From assembly GCA_003527965.1 (NCBI GenBank), contig DPVY01000188.1:1-12221 (forward strand): a DNA stretch of 12,221 bases, given 5' to 3'. This document shows positions 1-7,093 of the stretch, one piece after another (the stretch's first letter is position 1; each line of letters opens with the position of its first letter). The DNA is from Fidelibacterota bacterium (GTDB lineage Bacteria > Fidelibacterota > UBA2242). The position numbers were made by a program, and so were the translations under genes. The notes under the pieces are model-generated. The model searched no databases. It was not told where the DNA came from and was given only the letters and a program-made list of their open reading frames with translations.

Positions 1-306
1 CAGACCTTTCTTAAGTTCCATATCATCTTCAAATTCGTCCCAGACTTCTTTATGTTTTTCAAATTTAGAAGGATCGATATCGGGCTCATCATAATCTTCC
101 CGATCATCTTTGATGATTTCGTCCCGGTACAAACTCATATCAAAGAAATCAATGTCGTCCACTATATCATGAAACATCAGTAATTCCAGAAAATCCAGAT
201 ACTTGGCATCACGTAATTTTGTTTTACAGTGTGGGCAGACCAGAGATTTTTTTAATTCTTGCTCGTCTAAGGGGGCGTTACATTTCGGACAAACTAAATC
301 TTCCAT
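1..306 (-). CDS. Acidic zinc-ribbon protein, 5' part only (runs off left edge)
   Basis: The minus strand is open for 102 codons from an ATG at 306 to the window edge, so the C-terminal end is missing. A Shine-Dalgarno AGGAG (312-316) lies 5 nt upstream of the ATG, and a promoter-like pair lies further upstream. The N-terminus carries two cysteine knuckles, CPKC (Cys6, Cys9) and CPHC (Cys24, Cys27), separated by 14 residues. This is the layout of a zinc ribbon that would hold one zinc ion. After the ribbon the chain is strongly acidic (residues about 48-100 are rich in Asp and Glu). There is no signal peptide or membrane segment in the visible part, so it is probably cytoplasmic. I do not recognise a specific family; such ribbons occur in nucleic-acid-binding, chaperone-like and protein-interaction proteins. 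The reading frame and zinc ribbon are secure, but the function is unknown. Confidence 0.8.
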   Translation of the reverse strand, partial: MEDLVCPKCNAPLDEQELKKSLVCPHCKTKLRDAKYLDFLELLMFHDIVDDIDFFDMSLYRDEIIKDDREDYDEPDIDPSKFEKHKEVWDEFEDDMELKKGL

Positions 307-334
307 CAAAACTCCTACTATTTTTGCGGCGGTA

Positions 335-363
335 AATGTAATCGGATATGGGCACAGGGTCAA
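335..363 (-). promoter_or_regulatory. Probable sigma70-type promoter of the zinc-ribbon gene
   Basis: On the minus strand, TTGACC (358-363) is followed by a 17-bp spacer and TACATT (335-340). The -35 box matches consensus at 5 of 6 positions and the -10 box at 4 of 6. The implied start near 328 would give a leader of about 22 nt that contains the AGGAG ribosome binding site. Confidence 0.45.
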
Positions 364-532
364 GAAAAAAATGAGCGTTTTCCAAGTATTTTTATATTTT
401 TCGAAAAATAACCTGCTTAGAAATAATTTGTGATATTTACCAATCGGAATCTCCAAAATATAAGTTGATATTTAGATAATATCACAAGTCCTCCAGGATA
501 AATCCAGGTGTTGTCCTGAGAGTCGAAATATC

Positions 533-560
533 GGGGTGTAAAGAAGCTCTTCGCTACCCC
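533..560. other. Hairpin in the intergenic region (possible small RNA or terminator)
   Basis: GGGGT (533-537) pairs with ACCCC (556-560), and within the loop AAGA (541-544) can pair with TCTT (548-551). On the plus strand the stem is followed by AGTTTTAACG, a short T-tract, so it could terminate a plus-strand transcript. No gene ends here, which leaves a small RNA, a leader attenuator for the 819 gene or a relic as options. The stem is short and the call is tentative. Confidence 0.3.
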
Positions 561-818
561 AGTTTTAACGGTTCATCAAAATCCTCAAAAAACATTTTGC
601 TTATATCGAACTCACGTTAATTTAAAAGCGTGTTTCAAATTCGCTTTAAGATTTTTGGAAAATACGATATAGTTGTTGCTTTTTTTTATTACTACCCTTA
701 TCTTTTCTAAGAAAAATGATATGGCTAACAATGCAAAGTAATTGCGGTGAGAATTCTGTTTTGCTCTACGTAAAAGATTAGCCCGTTTTTTGTTTGGGGA
801 CGCATTTCAGGTACACAG

Positions 819-2243
819 ATGAGAAATATAAATAAACTAAACTTGCTTATTCTCGAAGATAATCCTTATGATGCAGAGTTAATGGTAAATGAACTCGAGC
901 AGGAAGGATTTATTGTAGAGTGGAAGCTGGTCGATAATGGTAAAGCCTTTAAAAAAGCTCTCGAGACGGAGCCCGACTTCATTTTAGCCGACTACCGCCT
1001 GCCCTCCTTTGATGGTATGCAAGCCTTAAAAATAAAGCAACAATTTGCTCCGAAAATCCCATTTGTAATTGTGTCGGGTTCAATAGGTGAAGAGCTTGCT
1101 GTCGAATGTATTAAAACGGGGGCAACAGATTACGTTTTAAAAGACAAACCTCGCCGCCTGGGATATGTTGTAAAACGGGCGCTTAACGAAGCGAAAGAGA
1201 TCAGGAGGCGCAAGAACACAGAAGAAGCGCTTCAGGAAAGCAATAAAAAATATCATGCCATTATGGAAAACAGTCGTGACGCAATTTACATTTACCGACG
1301 TGAGAAATTCTTGTTTGTGAACGGCAAAGCCTGTGAATTATCCGGTTATGATAAAAAAGAAATTAATAAAATGGAAATCTGGGATTTAATTCATCCTGAC
1401 GATAGAAATAGAATTGTAGAATATGGAAAGAAAAGAAGCTCCGAAAAAAAATCTCCTTCCACATATTCCGGCAGAGTCGTTTGCAAAAATGGTGATGTAA
1501 AAGATTGTGAATTTGCCGCCAGCATCATTCCTTATAATAACCATTATGCTGTTCTTGGAATTGCTCACGACATCACCAGTCACAAGCTGGTAGAAGATAA
1601 ACTCAAAGAAAGTGAAAAACGCCTGGAGATTGCCTTGAAGGGCACCGGGGTTGGAATGTGGGATTGGGATGTTAAAACAGGTACAACGGTATATAATGAG
1701 AGATGGGCCGAGATGTTAGGTTATACATTAGATGAATTGTCATCTGTCAGCAATGACCTCCTGGCTAAATTGATTCATCCCGATGATCTAAAAAAATCAA
1801 ATGAGCTCCTTGAAAAACACTTTGCCGGTAAAACAGAATACTATATTAGCGAAATAAGAATGAAACACAAAAACGGTAATTGGGTTTGGATTCTTGATCG
1901 GGGGAAAGTGTTCGAATGGGATGAAAACGGGAAACCGATCAGGATGGTAGGAACGCATCTGGATATTACCGAGCATAAAAAGATTGAGAAAGAGCACGAA
2001 AGAGTGATTAAGGAGCTCAAGGGAAAATTAAAAGACGGGAAAATACCGGATGGATTTCTTCCAATTTGTGCCGCCTGTCATAAAATAAGAGATGAACAAG
2101 ACATCTGGCATCCCGTTGCCGACTATTTAAGCAAGCATACTAATTTAGAGTTTTCACACGGTATGTGCCCTGATTGCATAAAAGAGTTCTATGGTGAAAA
2201 GGCCTGGAATAGAATAAAAGATAAAAATAATAAACGATCATAA
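819..2243 (+). CDS. Orphan response regulator REC-PAS-PAS with C-terminal four-cysteine module
   Basis: This 474-residue soluble protein has domains in this order. A CheY-like receiver (about 7-125) carries the acidic pair Glu13/Asp14, phospho-acceptor Asp58 in an ADYRLPSFDG context, Ser86 and Lys108. Two PAS/PAC sensor domains follow (about 139-256 and 266-388), each with an HPDD motif (192-195, 320-323) and a closing DIT signature. A charged helical linker leads to a C-terminal module (about 410-460) with CAAC (Cys417, Cys420) and CPDC (Cys450, Cys453) around an EFSHG motif. This module recurs at the ends of PAS signalling proteins in anaerobes; its ligand is not established, and the Cys4 pattern suggests metal binding. 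There is no histidine kinase, GGDEF or DNA-binding domain, and no adjacent kinase gene. It therefore probably takes phosphate from a distant kinase and signals through protein contacts. The ATG at 819 starts right before the receiver but has only a weak Shine-Dalgarno. Confidence 0.85.
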   Translation: MRNINKLNLLILEDNPYDAELMVNELEQEGFIVEWKLVDNGKAFKKALETEPDFILADYRLPSFDGMQALKIKQQFAPKIPFVIVSGSIGEELAVECIKTGATDYVLKDKPRRLGYVVKRALNEAKEIRRRKNTEEALQESNKKYHAIMENSRDAIYIYRREKFLFVNGKACELSGYDKKEINKMEIWDLIHPDDRNRIVEYGKKRSSEKKSPSTYSGRVVCKNGDVKDCEFAASIIPYNNHYAVLGIAHDITSHKLVEDKLKESEKRLEIALKGTGVGMWDWDVKTGTTVYNERWAEMLGYTLDELSSVSNDLLAKLIHPDDLKKSNELLEKHFAGKTEYYISEIRMKHKNGNWVWILDRGKVFEWDENGKPIRMVGTHLDITEHKKIEKEHERVIKELKGKLKDGKIPDGFLPICAACHKIRDEQDIWHPVADYLSKHTNLEFSHGMCPDCIKEFYGEKAWNRIKDKNNKRS

Positions 2244-2325
2244 TGTCCAATGTCGTCCATACCTTTATGGGCGCACTATGTACAAGTCAAGATAGATGGC
2301 TCCATTTATCGAAAAAACCGGTTTT

Positions 2326-2853
2326 CTAATATTTGAGCGCATCAACCAATAAATGATGAATATACCGATAGGAAGATTCAACCGGATCATCCTTTTTTTG
2401 GGTCATCTGTATATTGAAAAAATTATCCGAATATTCCGATTGAAAACCGATGCGTTTTGGAGCGTTGGTCTGTAATACCGCCGCCGCAGTATAAGGGTGA
2501 AAACCGGTATTCAAATCCACAGCAACCGTATAATATTCGCTTTGAATTTTTCCACTTATTCCTGAAGGCAATACCGGATTCCGCTGAATATCCTCCGGAA
2601 TCGGTACGATAATTATAGAATCGTCGCTCAGTTCCCGAAGTATACCACGGGCATTTTCAGAAATCAAACACAAACAGTTCTCTTGATGTGATTTTATGAC
2701 GGAAGCGAAGACTCTGAATGCAATTTTCTGATGTTGTTCATCGAAAGGAAAACAGATCAGGAACTTTTTATTTTTATCCCCAGCACGGCTTCCGGAACCC
2801 GATCTTTTACAATCACGAAGTATTTTCCGCAACAGACGTTTTGGTATTTTCAA
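2326..2853 (-). CDS. Small GT9-like (heptosyltransferase N-domain-like) protein
   Basis: This 175-residue protein is the downstream partner of the POT transporter gene, 25 nt after its stop, so the two are probably co-transcribed. The start chosen is TTG at 2853, because GGAG (2861-2864) lies 7 nt upstream; an in-frame GTG at 2857-2859 would be too close to that site. After a basic N-terminus (about 1-28) comes an alpha/beta pattern: a beta strand at 30-36 (KFLICFP), a helix, further strands, then AVDLN near residue 110, a RIGF segment near 138 and an FFNIQ segment near 147. The DLN...RIGF...FFN series resembles the N-terminal half of glycosyltransferase family 9 (ADP-heptose:LPS heptosyltransferases). 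Those enzymes are about 320-350 residues long, and the nucleotide-sugar-binding C-terminal half is absent here. It may be a non-catalytic or partner-dependent relative. No frameshifted remainder is visible downstream. The GT9 link is by remembered motif similarity and is moderate at best. Confidence 0.6.
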   Translation of the reverse strand: MKIPKRLLRKILRDCKRSGSGSRAGDKNKKFLICFPFDEQHQKIAFRVFASVIKSHQENCLCLISENARGILRELSDDSIIIVPIPEDIQRNPVLPSGISGKIQSEYYTVAVDLNTGFHPYTAAAVLQTNAPKRIGFQSEYSDNFFNIQMTQKKDDPVESSYRYIHHLLVDALKY

Positions 2854-2878
2854 CTCACTACTCCACGGTGACGGCGAT

Positions 2879-5023
2879 CTACTTACCGGTTTCCTTCGGT
2901 ATCAGGAATTTATTATAGAGAGACAAACTTATAATAGTAAAAACGCCGATCATTGAAAAAATCAGCCATAGCGTACGCGGTTGATTCAGGATATCAACAA
3001 AATGAACATAAAGCTTTGCGCCAAGAATACCGCCAATAGAGCTGCCGAATACTCCATACAGGAAAAGATATCCCATATACATCGCCTTCTTGTCTTTCGG
3101 TGCAACCAGACCGATATAACTGATGAATTTAGGATGGGCGGTCATTTCCCCAAGAGAGAAGATAGTAATTCCTACTATAAAGACCCAAATGCTTGTATTA
3201 ATAGCCAGAATTGCCATGCCGATGGTTCCCATATCAATGCCTATCATCATAGTCGGCAGAGCTTTCGTATTTTTAACAATGCGGGAAATAACCAGTTGTA
3301 AAAGAATAATAGTGCCGGCATTAATTACGGTTACATGTTCTACATCAAAAAACCAGTCAATATTGACACCAAATATTCCGAGAAATTTATTAACAGAAGC
3401 ATTCAGTGAACCGGCGTCCACATAAGCCTGAACATACCACAGAACGGAGTCAAACATTTGAAAATAAAGAACCCAGAAACCGGAATAGAGAAAAATCATC
3501 AATAAAAATTTTGCATGGTCAACGAACTTCCCGGAATCGGTTTTGTCAATAATAAAAAGAGAGGTTACGGTTAAATAGATCACCGTTGCAATAATTCTCC
3601 CGAGAAGGGCTAAGCCTGGTAAAAACCAGATAAATATTCCCAAGCCGATCATAATTACGGTGGATGCCCGGCTGGTTGTATTCTTTTGTGTTGCAGATTG
3701 TGTTGCCCTGTTAGAGAAAAATATAATTAATAAACCGATAAGAATTAAAGATGCGACAAATAAGAGAAAAAATTTACGGCTGCTTGTTGCTTTATATAAC
3801 TCATCGCAGTCTTTGATTGTTAATGAGCGTAAAACCGCATGACTATGCAGGTTATTCAGTAATTCTGCTTTTATATTTTCAAAGTCGGTCGCCCGATCGA
3901 CTGTAACTATATAGTGAGATTCGGATAATTCAGAAATAAGAAAAGGCGGAGTAATGTCTTTAGATATTTTGAATTCAATTTGAATTTTTGAATCGGATTG
4001 TGCGATCCAATTTTCAAGTTCCCGCATGGTAATATCTTCGAAGCCCTGATATTGACGCAACTGGGTGATAAGATCAGCGCTATATTTGTCTAAGTATTCC
4101 GGTTTGTGTAAAGTAAGTTGAAAAACATTGCCGGTATCGTTTATAGTTGATAAGGAAAAATCCTCCCTGCCGAGCATATTCCGATTAATGTCAAAATGCA
4201 TTACAGAACTGTTTGAAACAATTCCGATTTTGGAAAAACGTTTGGACACAACTGGCTTTTCTAAATATTGTAATAACGAGTAAATAAATAAACCCGCCAG
4301 TAGAAGCAGCGCTAAATTTTTAAACAGGACGGATTTTTTCATCTGATAATACAAAAGAACGATAGGCGAATAGATAATCTCAAATGCATTTGCCAGAGTT
4401 TGCAGTAAATTTGTTTGCTTTTCTCCGGTTTTATCAGGTTTTACCGGATCTTTATAGAATAATGCGGTTGGTATTATCATAATTGCCGTACAAATTGCCG
4501 AAGCTATTATAACATATCGGGGGTTGAGCCCTTTTAAGAATGGAACCAGGAAAAGCGGAAATAGAAACGCTCCAAGATTAATAGACCAATAAAATATCCC
4601 GAATCCAATCGTACTGTTACTTTCATCGGTGACTTTAGCAATTGTGCCGGAAATCAGCGGCTTAAAAGTCCCGGCGCCTAATCCCATGATAACAAGCGAG
4701 GCAAAAACAGCTCCGTACGTCGTTGTCTGGCTGGTTAAAAAATATCCGCTACCCAGGAGAGCAAAAGCAATCATAAGCAGACGACGATAACCAAAACGAT
4801 CAGCGAGCGCTCCGGAAACAATCGGCAGAAAATATAAGAGCGGTTGAATAACCCCTTTAATCACTCCCACACTCTCTTTGGGAAAATCGAGCACATTGAC
4901 AAAATAGACGGAAATAAAGCTCATCATGCCATAATATGAGCCTCTTTCAAAAAATTCAAATATGACCACTAACCAAAACTGAGCAGGAAATGATCCAAAT
5001 AATCCTTTTTTCTTTTCAGTCAT
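2879..5023 (-). CDS. POT/PTR2-family proton-coupled peptide transporter with large extracytoplasmic insertion
   Basis: This polytopic inner-membrane protein (714 residues) belongs to the major facilitator superfamily, POT branch, which imports di- and tripeptides with protons. Helix 1 contains FERGSYYGM (residues 25-33), matching the family ExxERFxYYG signature. A GLGAGTFKP motif lies at 114-122, and FYWSINLGA at 144-152 matches the POT helix-5 signature. TM7 carries an FWVLYFQ segment near 516. Usual bacterial members have about 450-520 residues. The extra length lies between TM6 and TM7: a helix at 235-254, a soluble stretch at 255-416, another helix at 418-436, then two more hydrophobic segments (about 456-492). 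The in-frame ATG at 5125 would add 34 unlikely residues. I chose 5023 because AAGGA (5031-5035) sits 7 nt upstream and the family start follows at once. It heads an operon with the GT9-like gene and diverges from the D-Ala-D-Ala dipeptidase gene. Confidence 0.85.
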   Translation of the reverse strand: MTEKKKGLFGSFPAQFWLVVIFEFFERGSYYGMMSFISVYFVNVLDFPKESVGVIKGVIQPLLYFLPIVSGALADRFGYRRLLMIAFALLGSGYFLTSQTTTYGAVFASLVIMGLGAGTFKPLISGTIAKVTDESNSTIGFGIFYWSINLGAFLFPLFLVPFLKGLNPRYVIIASAICTAIMIIPTALFYKDPVKPDKTGEKQTNLLQTLANAFEIIYSPIVLLYYQMKKSVLFKNLALLLLAGLFIYSLLQYLEKPVVSKRFSKIGIVSNSSVMHFDINRNMLGREDFSLSTINDTGNVFQLTLHKPEYLDKYSADLITQLRQYQGFEDITMRELENWIAQSDSKIQIEFKISKDITPPFLISELSESHYIVTVDRATDFENIKAELLNNLHSHAVLRSLTIKDCDELYKATSSRKFFLLFVASLILIGLLIIFFSNRATQSATQKNTTSRASTVIMIGLGIFIWFLPGLALLGRIIATVIYLTVTSLFIIDKTDSGKFVDHAKFLLMIFLYSGFWVLYFQMFDSVLWYVQAYVDAGSLNASVNKFLGIFGVNIDWFFDVEHVTVINAGTIILLQLVISRIVKNTKALPTMMIGIDMGTIGMAILAINTSIWVFIVGITIFSLGEMTAHPKFISYIGLVAPKDKKAMYMGYLFLYGVFGSSIGGILGAKLYVHFVDILNQPRTLWLIFSMIGVFTIISLSLYNKFLIPKETGK

Positions 5024-5053
5024 GAGATAATCCTTATAGTTTTTTATAAACGA

Positions 5054-5076
5054 ATTGGAAAATACGGTTTTCCAAT
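5054..5076. promoter_or_regulatory. Perfect inverted repeat in the leader of the POT transporter gene
   Basis: ATTGGAAAA (5054-5062) and TTTTCCAAT (5068-5076) are exact 9-bp inverted arms around TACGG. The element lies 31-53 nt upstream of the transporter ATG in the divergent intergenic region. It could be an operator for a dimeric repressor, or a hairpin in the transporter mRNA leader. No T-tract follows on either strand in terminator fashion. Confidence 0.5.
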
Positions 5077-5135
5077 GAAAAACAAAAGTGTTAAGTGTCA
5101 CCTGGATTTTAAAAATTCCACCCATTTAGAAGTGG

Positions 5136-5164
5136 TTGCATTGCTTCCAAATTTGCCTTAACAT
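5136..5164 (+). promoter_or_regulatory. Possible promoter of the dipeptidase-hydrolase-propeller run
   Basis: TTGCAT (5136-5141) and TAACAT (5159-5164) are separated by 17 bp, and each matches the sigma70 consensus at 4 of 6 positions. The predicted start near 5171 would leave a leader of about 30 nt, which includes the GGAG ribosome binding site before the ATG at 5201. Confidence 0.35.
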
Positions 5165-5200
5165 ATAGCCAGACTCAAGCTGTTTTTCCGGAGAAATTAA

Positions 5201-5827
5201 ATGAAAAATAATCATATCGGCGCCTCGCTTAAAATTCTCCTTTTCGCTCTGTTAATTTTCGGCGCCTGCTCGCACCCCGAAAAACCTGAGATTGTCGAAC
5301 TTAAACAGATAATTCCCGATATAGCGCTGGACATTCGATACGCCACTGCCAACAATTTTGTTGGTGAAGTGCTGTATCCGTCTTCACGCTGTTTTCTGGC
5401 TAAAGAACCCGCTCTGGCGCTTAAAAAAGTTCAGGAAGATCTGAAACGACAGGGTTTCCGTTTGAAAGTCTTTGACGGTTATCGACCGCTATCTGTTCAA
5501 AAACGAATGTGGGAAATCCTGCCCGACCCGCGCTATGTCGCCAATCCCGCCAACGGCTCCAATCACAACCGGGCCTATTCCGTGGATGTGACACTTATCG
5601 ATAATGACGGAAACGATGTATTAATGCCCACGGAGTTTGATGATTTTTCAGAGAAAGCCCACCGGGATAATATGGAATGCCCGGAAATCGCCATTCGACA
5701 TCGTTCAATATTAGAAGAAGCTATGGGAAAACATGGATTCAGCGGGATTGATTCCGAATGGTGGCATTTTGATTATAGGGGCTATAAAAACAGGCCGGTT
5801 CTTGACATTGCAATCGACTCGCTTTAA
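5201..5827 (+). CDS. ddpX: VanX/DdpX-type D-alanyl-D-alanine dipeptidase, lipoprotein
   Basis: This 208-residue zinc peptidase of family M15D hydrolyses D-Ala-D-Ala in characterised relatives (VanX in glycopeptide resistance, E. coli DdpX in dipeptide use). Zinc ligands are visible as His122 and Asp129 in the NHNRAYSVDVTL segment and His189 in EWWHFDY; Glu186 is the catalytic base. Arg95 in DGYRP matches the arginine that stabilises the transition state. Residues 1-22 form a lipoprotein signal peptide ending in FGAC, so Cys23 would be lipidated; the Phe at -3 is not ideal for a lipobox. VanX itself is cytoplasmic, so the envelope location points to handling peptidoglycan-derived or external dipeptides rather than vancomycin resistance. 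GGAG lies 7 nt before the ATG. It opens a tight run with the serine hydrolase (33-nt gap) and diverges from the POT transporter. The family is secure; the exact substrate is inferred. Confidence 0.88.
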   Translation: MKNNHIGASLKILLFALLIFGACSHPEKPEIVELKQIIPDIALDIRYATANNFVGEVLYPSSRCFLAKEPALALKKVQEDLKRQGFRLKVFDGYRPLSVQKRMWEILPDPRYVANPANGSNHNRAYSVDVTLIDNDGNDVLMPTEFDDFSEKAHRDNMECPEIAIRHRSILEEAMGKHGFSGIDSEWWHFDYRGYKNRPVLDIAIDSL

Positions 5828-5860
5828 TCAGCTAAAACCCAATAACTCACTGAGGATAAA

Positions 5861-7075
5861 ATGAACCGAAAATCTCTGTCAATTTTTGTACTGCTAACAA
5901 TCATCAGCATATTACTGACGACCTGTGACAAGATGCCTGCCAGTCAAAAGCTGTACCGGAGCACCCCCAAACATCTCGGTATGGACGCAAAACAGCTCAA
6001 ACATATCGATGTAATTATTGAAAAAGCTATCCGAGATAAAAAGCTGCCGGGGGCGGTTTTATTAGTCGCCCGAAAAGACGGCATCGTCGTCCATAAAGCC
6101 TATGGCAATTTCCAGGTCACTCCTGATGTACAGCCAATGACCACAGAAAAAATGTTCGATATGGCCTCGGTTACCAAGCCGGTCGCAACCGCCACATCCA
6201 TTATGATCCTCGTAGAACAGGGCAAAATCCGCCTGATGGATCCGGTGACAAAATATATCGCAGAATATACGCCTTATTATTACGAAGACGGCAGGGCGGC
6301 TGAACCGATCCGGTTATACCATCTGCTCACCCATACATCCGGTCTGCCGCCCTATACCAATGCCGGCGCGCTTAAGGAGCAATACGGTGAACCCTGTTCG
6401 AAAGAACTGATCCAAAATATTGCTACAATAGAAAAACAGAATCCTCCGGGGAAACATTTTGCATACAGTTGTCTTGGCTTTATCACACTGGCGGAAATTA
6501 TACAACGTGTCTCTGGTCTGAATATTGGCGAATTTTCGAAAAAGTATATTTTTGAGCCGCTGCAAATGAACAGCACAATGTTTTGCCCGCCGGAAGAATA
6601 TCTGCCCCGGATTGCACCCACCGAAGTCTTTAACGGTATACCATTGAAAGGCAAAGTTCACGACCCCCTGGCTCAGCTCATGGGCGGTCTATCCGGAAAC
6701 GCCGGTCTCTTCTCGTCGGCGGACGACCTGGCGATTTTCTGCCAGATGATGCTGAATGGCGGTACTTATGACGGCGTCCGGATTATATCACCCCTGACCG
6801 TAAAAGCAATGATGGCGGTCTATCCCGACCTGGCGTTTGCCGGACGGGGACTCGGCTGGGATGTGAATTCCGCCTATTCATCTAATATGGGGGATATATT
6901 TTCCAAATCTTCTTACGGACACACCGGGTTCACCGGCACATCGATTGTCATAGACCCGGAAACGGAAACCTTTGTAATCCTGCTGACCAATAGCGTCCAC
7001 CTGCCGGAAGGCAATGTGATCGCCCTGCGCAGCAAAATAGCGAATATTGTGGCGGGCAGTATTGTTGATCCATAA
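5861..7075 (+). CDS. Beta-lactamase/PBP4B-like serine hydrolase, lipoprotein
   Basis: This 404-residue serine hydrolase has the class C beta-lactamase/penicillin-binding fold. Its nucleophile motif is SVTK (Ser103, Lys106). The second motif is Tyr202-Ser203-Cys204, where relatives mostly have YxN or YSD. The third is HTG (354-356). A GGLSGNAGLFSSADDL stretch (275-290) and HTSGLPP (158-164) match the group containing E. coli YfeW (PBP4B) and EstB-type esterases. The N-terminus (1-22) is a lipoprotein-like signal ending LLTTC; Thr at -1 is unusual, so a plain membrane anchor is possible. Within the family, activities range from D-Ala-D-Ala carboxypeptidase to esterase, and the sequence alone does not decide. 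Its position after a D-Ala-D-Ala dipeptidase favours a role on peptidoglycan peptides. GAGG lies 5 nt before the ATG, and the next gene begins 18 nt after the stop. Confidence 0.85.
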   Translation: MNRKSLSIFVLLTIISILLTTCDKMPASQKLYRSTPKHLGMDAKQLKHIDVIIEKAIRDKKLPGAVLLVARKDGIVVHKAYGNFQVTPDVQPMTTEKMFDMASVTKPVATATSIMILVEQGKIRLMDPVTKYIAEYTPYYYEDGRAAEPIRLYHLLTHTSGLPPYTNAGALKEQYGEPCSKELIQNIATIEKQNPPGKHFAYSCLGFITLAEIIQRVSGLNIGEFSKKYIFEPLQMNSTMFCPPEEYLPRIAPTEVFNGIPLKGKVHDPLAQLMGGLSGNAGLFSSADDLAIFCQMMLNGGTYDGVRIISPLTVKAMMAVYPDLAFAGRGLGWDVNSAYSSNMGDIFSKSSYGHTGFTGTSIVIDPETETFVILLTNSVHLPEGNVIALRSKIANIVAGSIVDP

Positions 7076-7093
7076 TCTATTATGAGTGGGGAC

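Larger units (their letters stand above)
307..818. other. Gene-free intergenic region of 512 nt
   Basis: This stretch separates two divergently read genes (minus zinc-ribbon gene, plus response regulator). I see no ORF with a ribosome binding site, codon-like composition or recognisable motif in either strand; a plus-strand ORF over 203-433 is a shadow of the zinc-ribbon gene. The left end holds the promoter of the zinc-ribbon gene. Positions 481-570 are less AT-rich and contain local inverted repeats, including the hairpin at 533-560. The remainder (570-800) is AT-rich, with a T8 run near 680. I could not find a convincing promoter for the 819 gene, whose ribosome binding site (CAGG about 8 nt before the ATG) is also weak. 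Confidence 0.6.

Noticed and set aside
203..433. 76-residue plus-strand ORF near the left edge
   Set aside because: It overlaps the well-supported minus-strand zinc-ribbon gene and its promoter, has no ribosome binding site and shows low-complexity composition.
2311..2326. AAAACCGGTTTT palindrome as a terminator between convergent genes
   Set aside because: As a hairpin it would leave an all A-T stem around a CCGG loop, too weak to call a terminator.
5024..5125. 34-residue N-terminal extension of the POT transporter
   Set aside because: It has no ribosome binding site of its own and would run through the inverted repeat; the ATG at 5023 has AAGGA at good spacing and a typical family start.
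5201..5827. Vancomycin resistance determinant
   Set aside because: There is no VanH or D-Ala-D-Lac ligase partner, and the protein carries an export signal, unlike cytoplasmic VanX.
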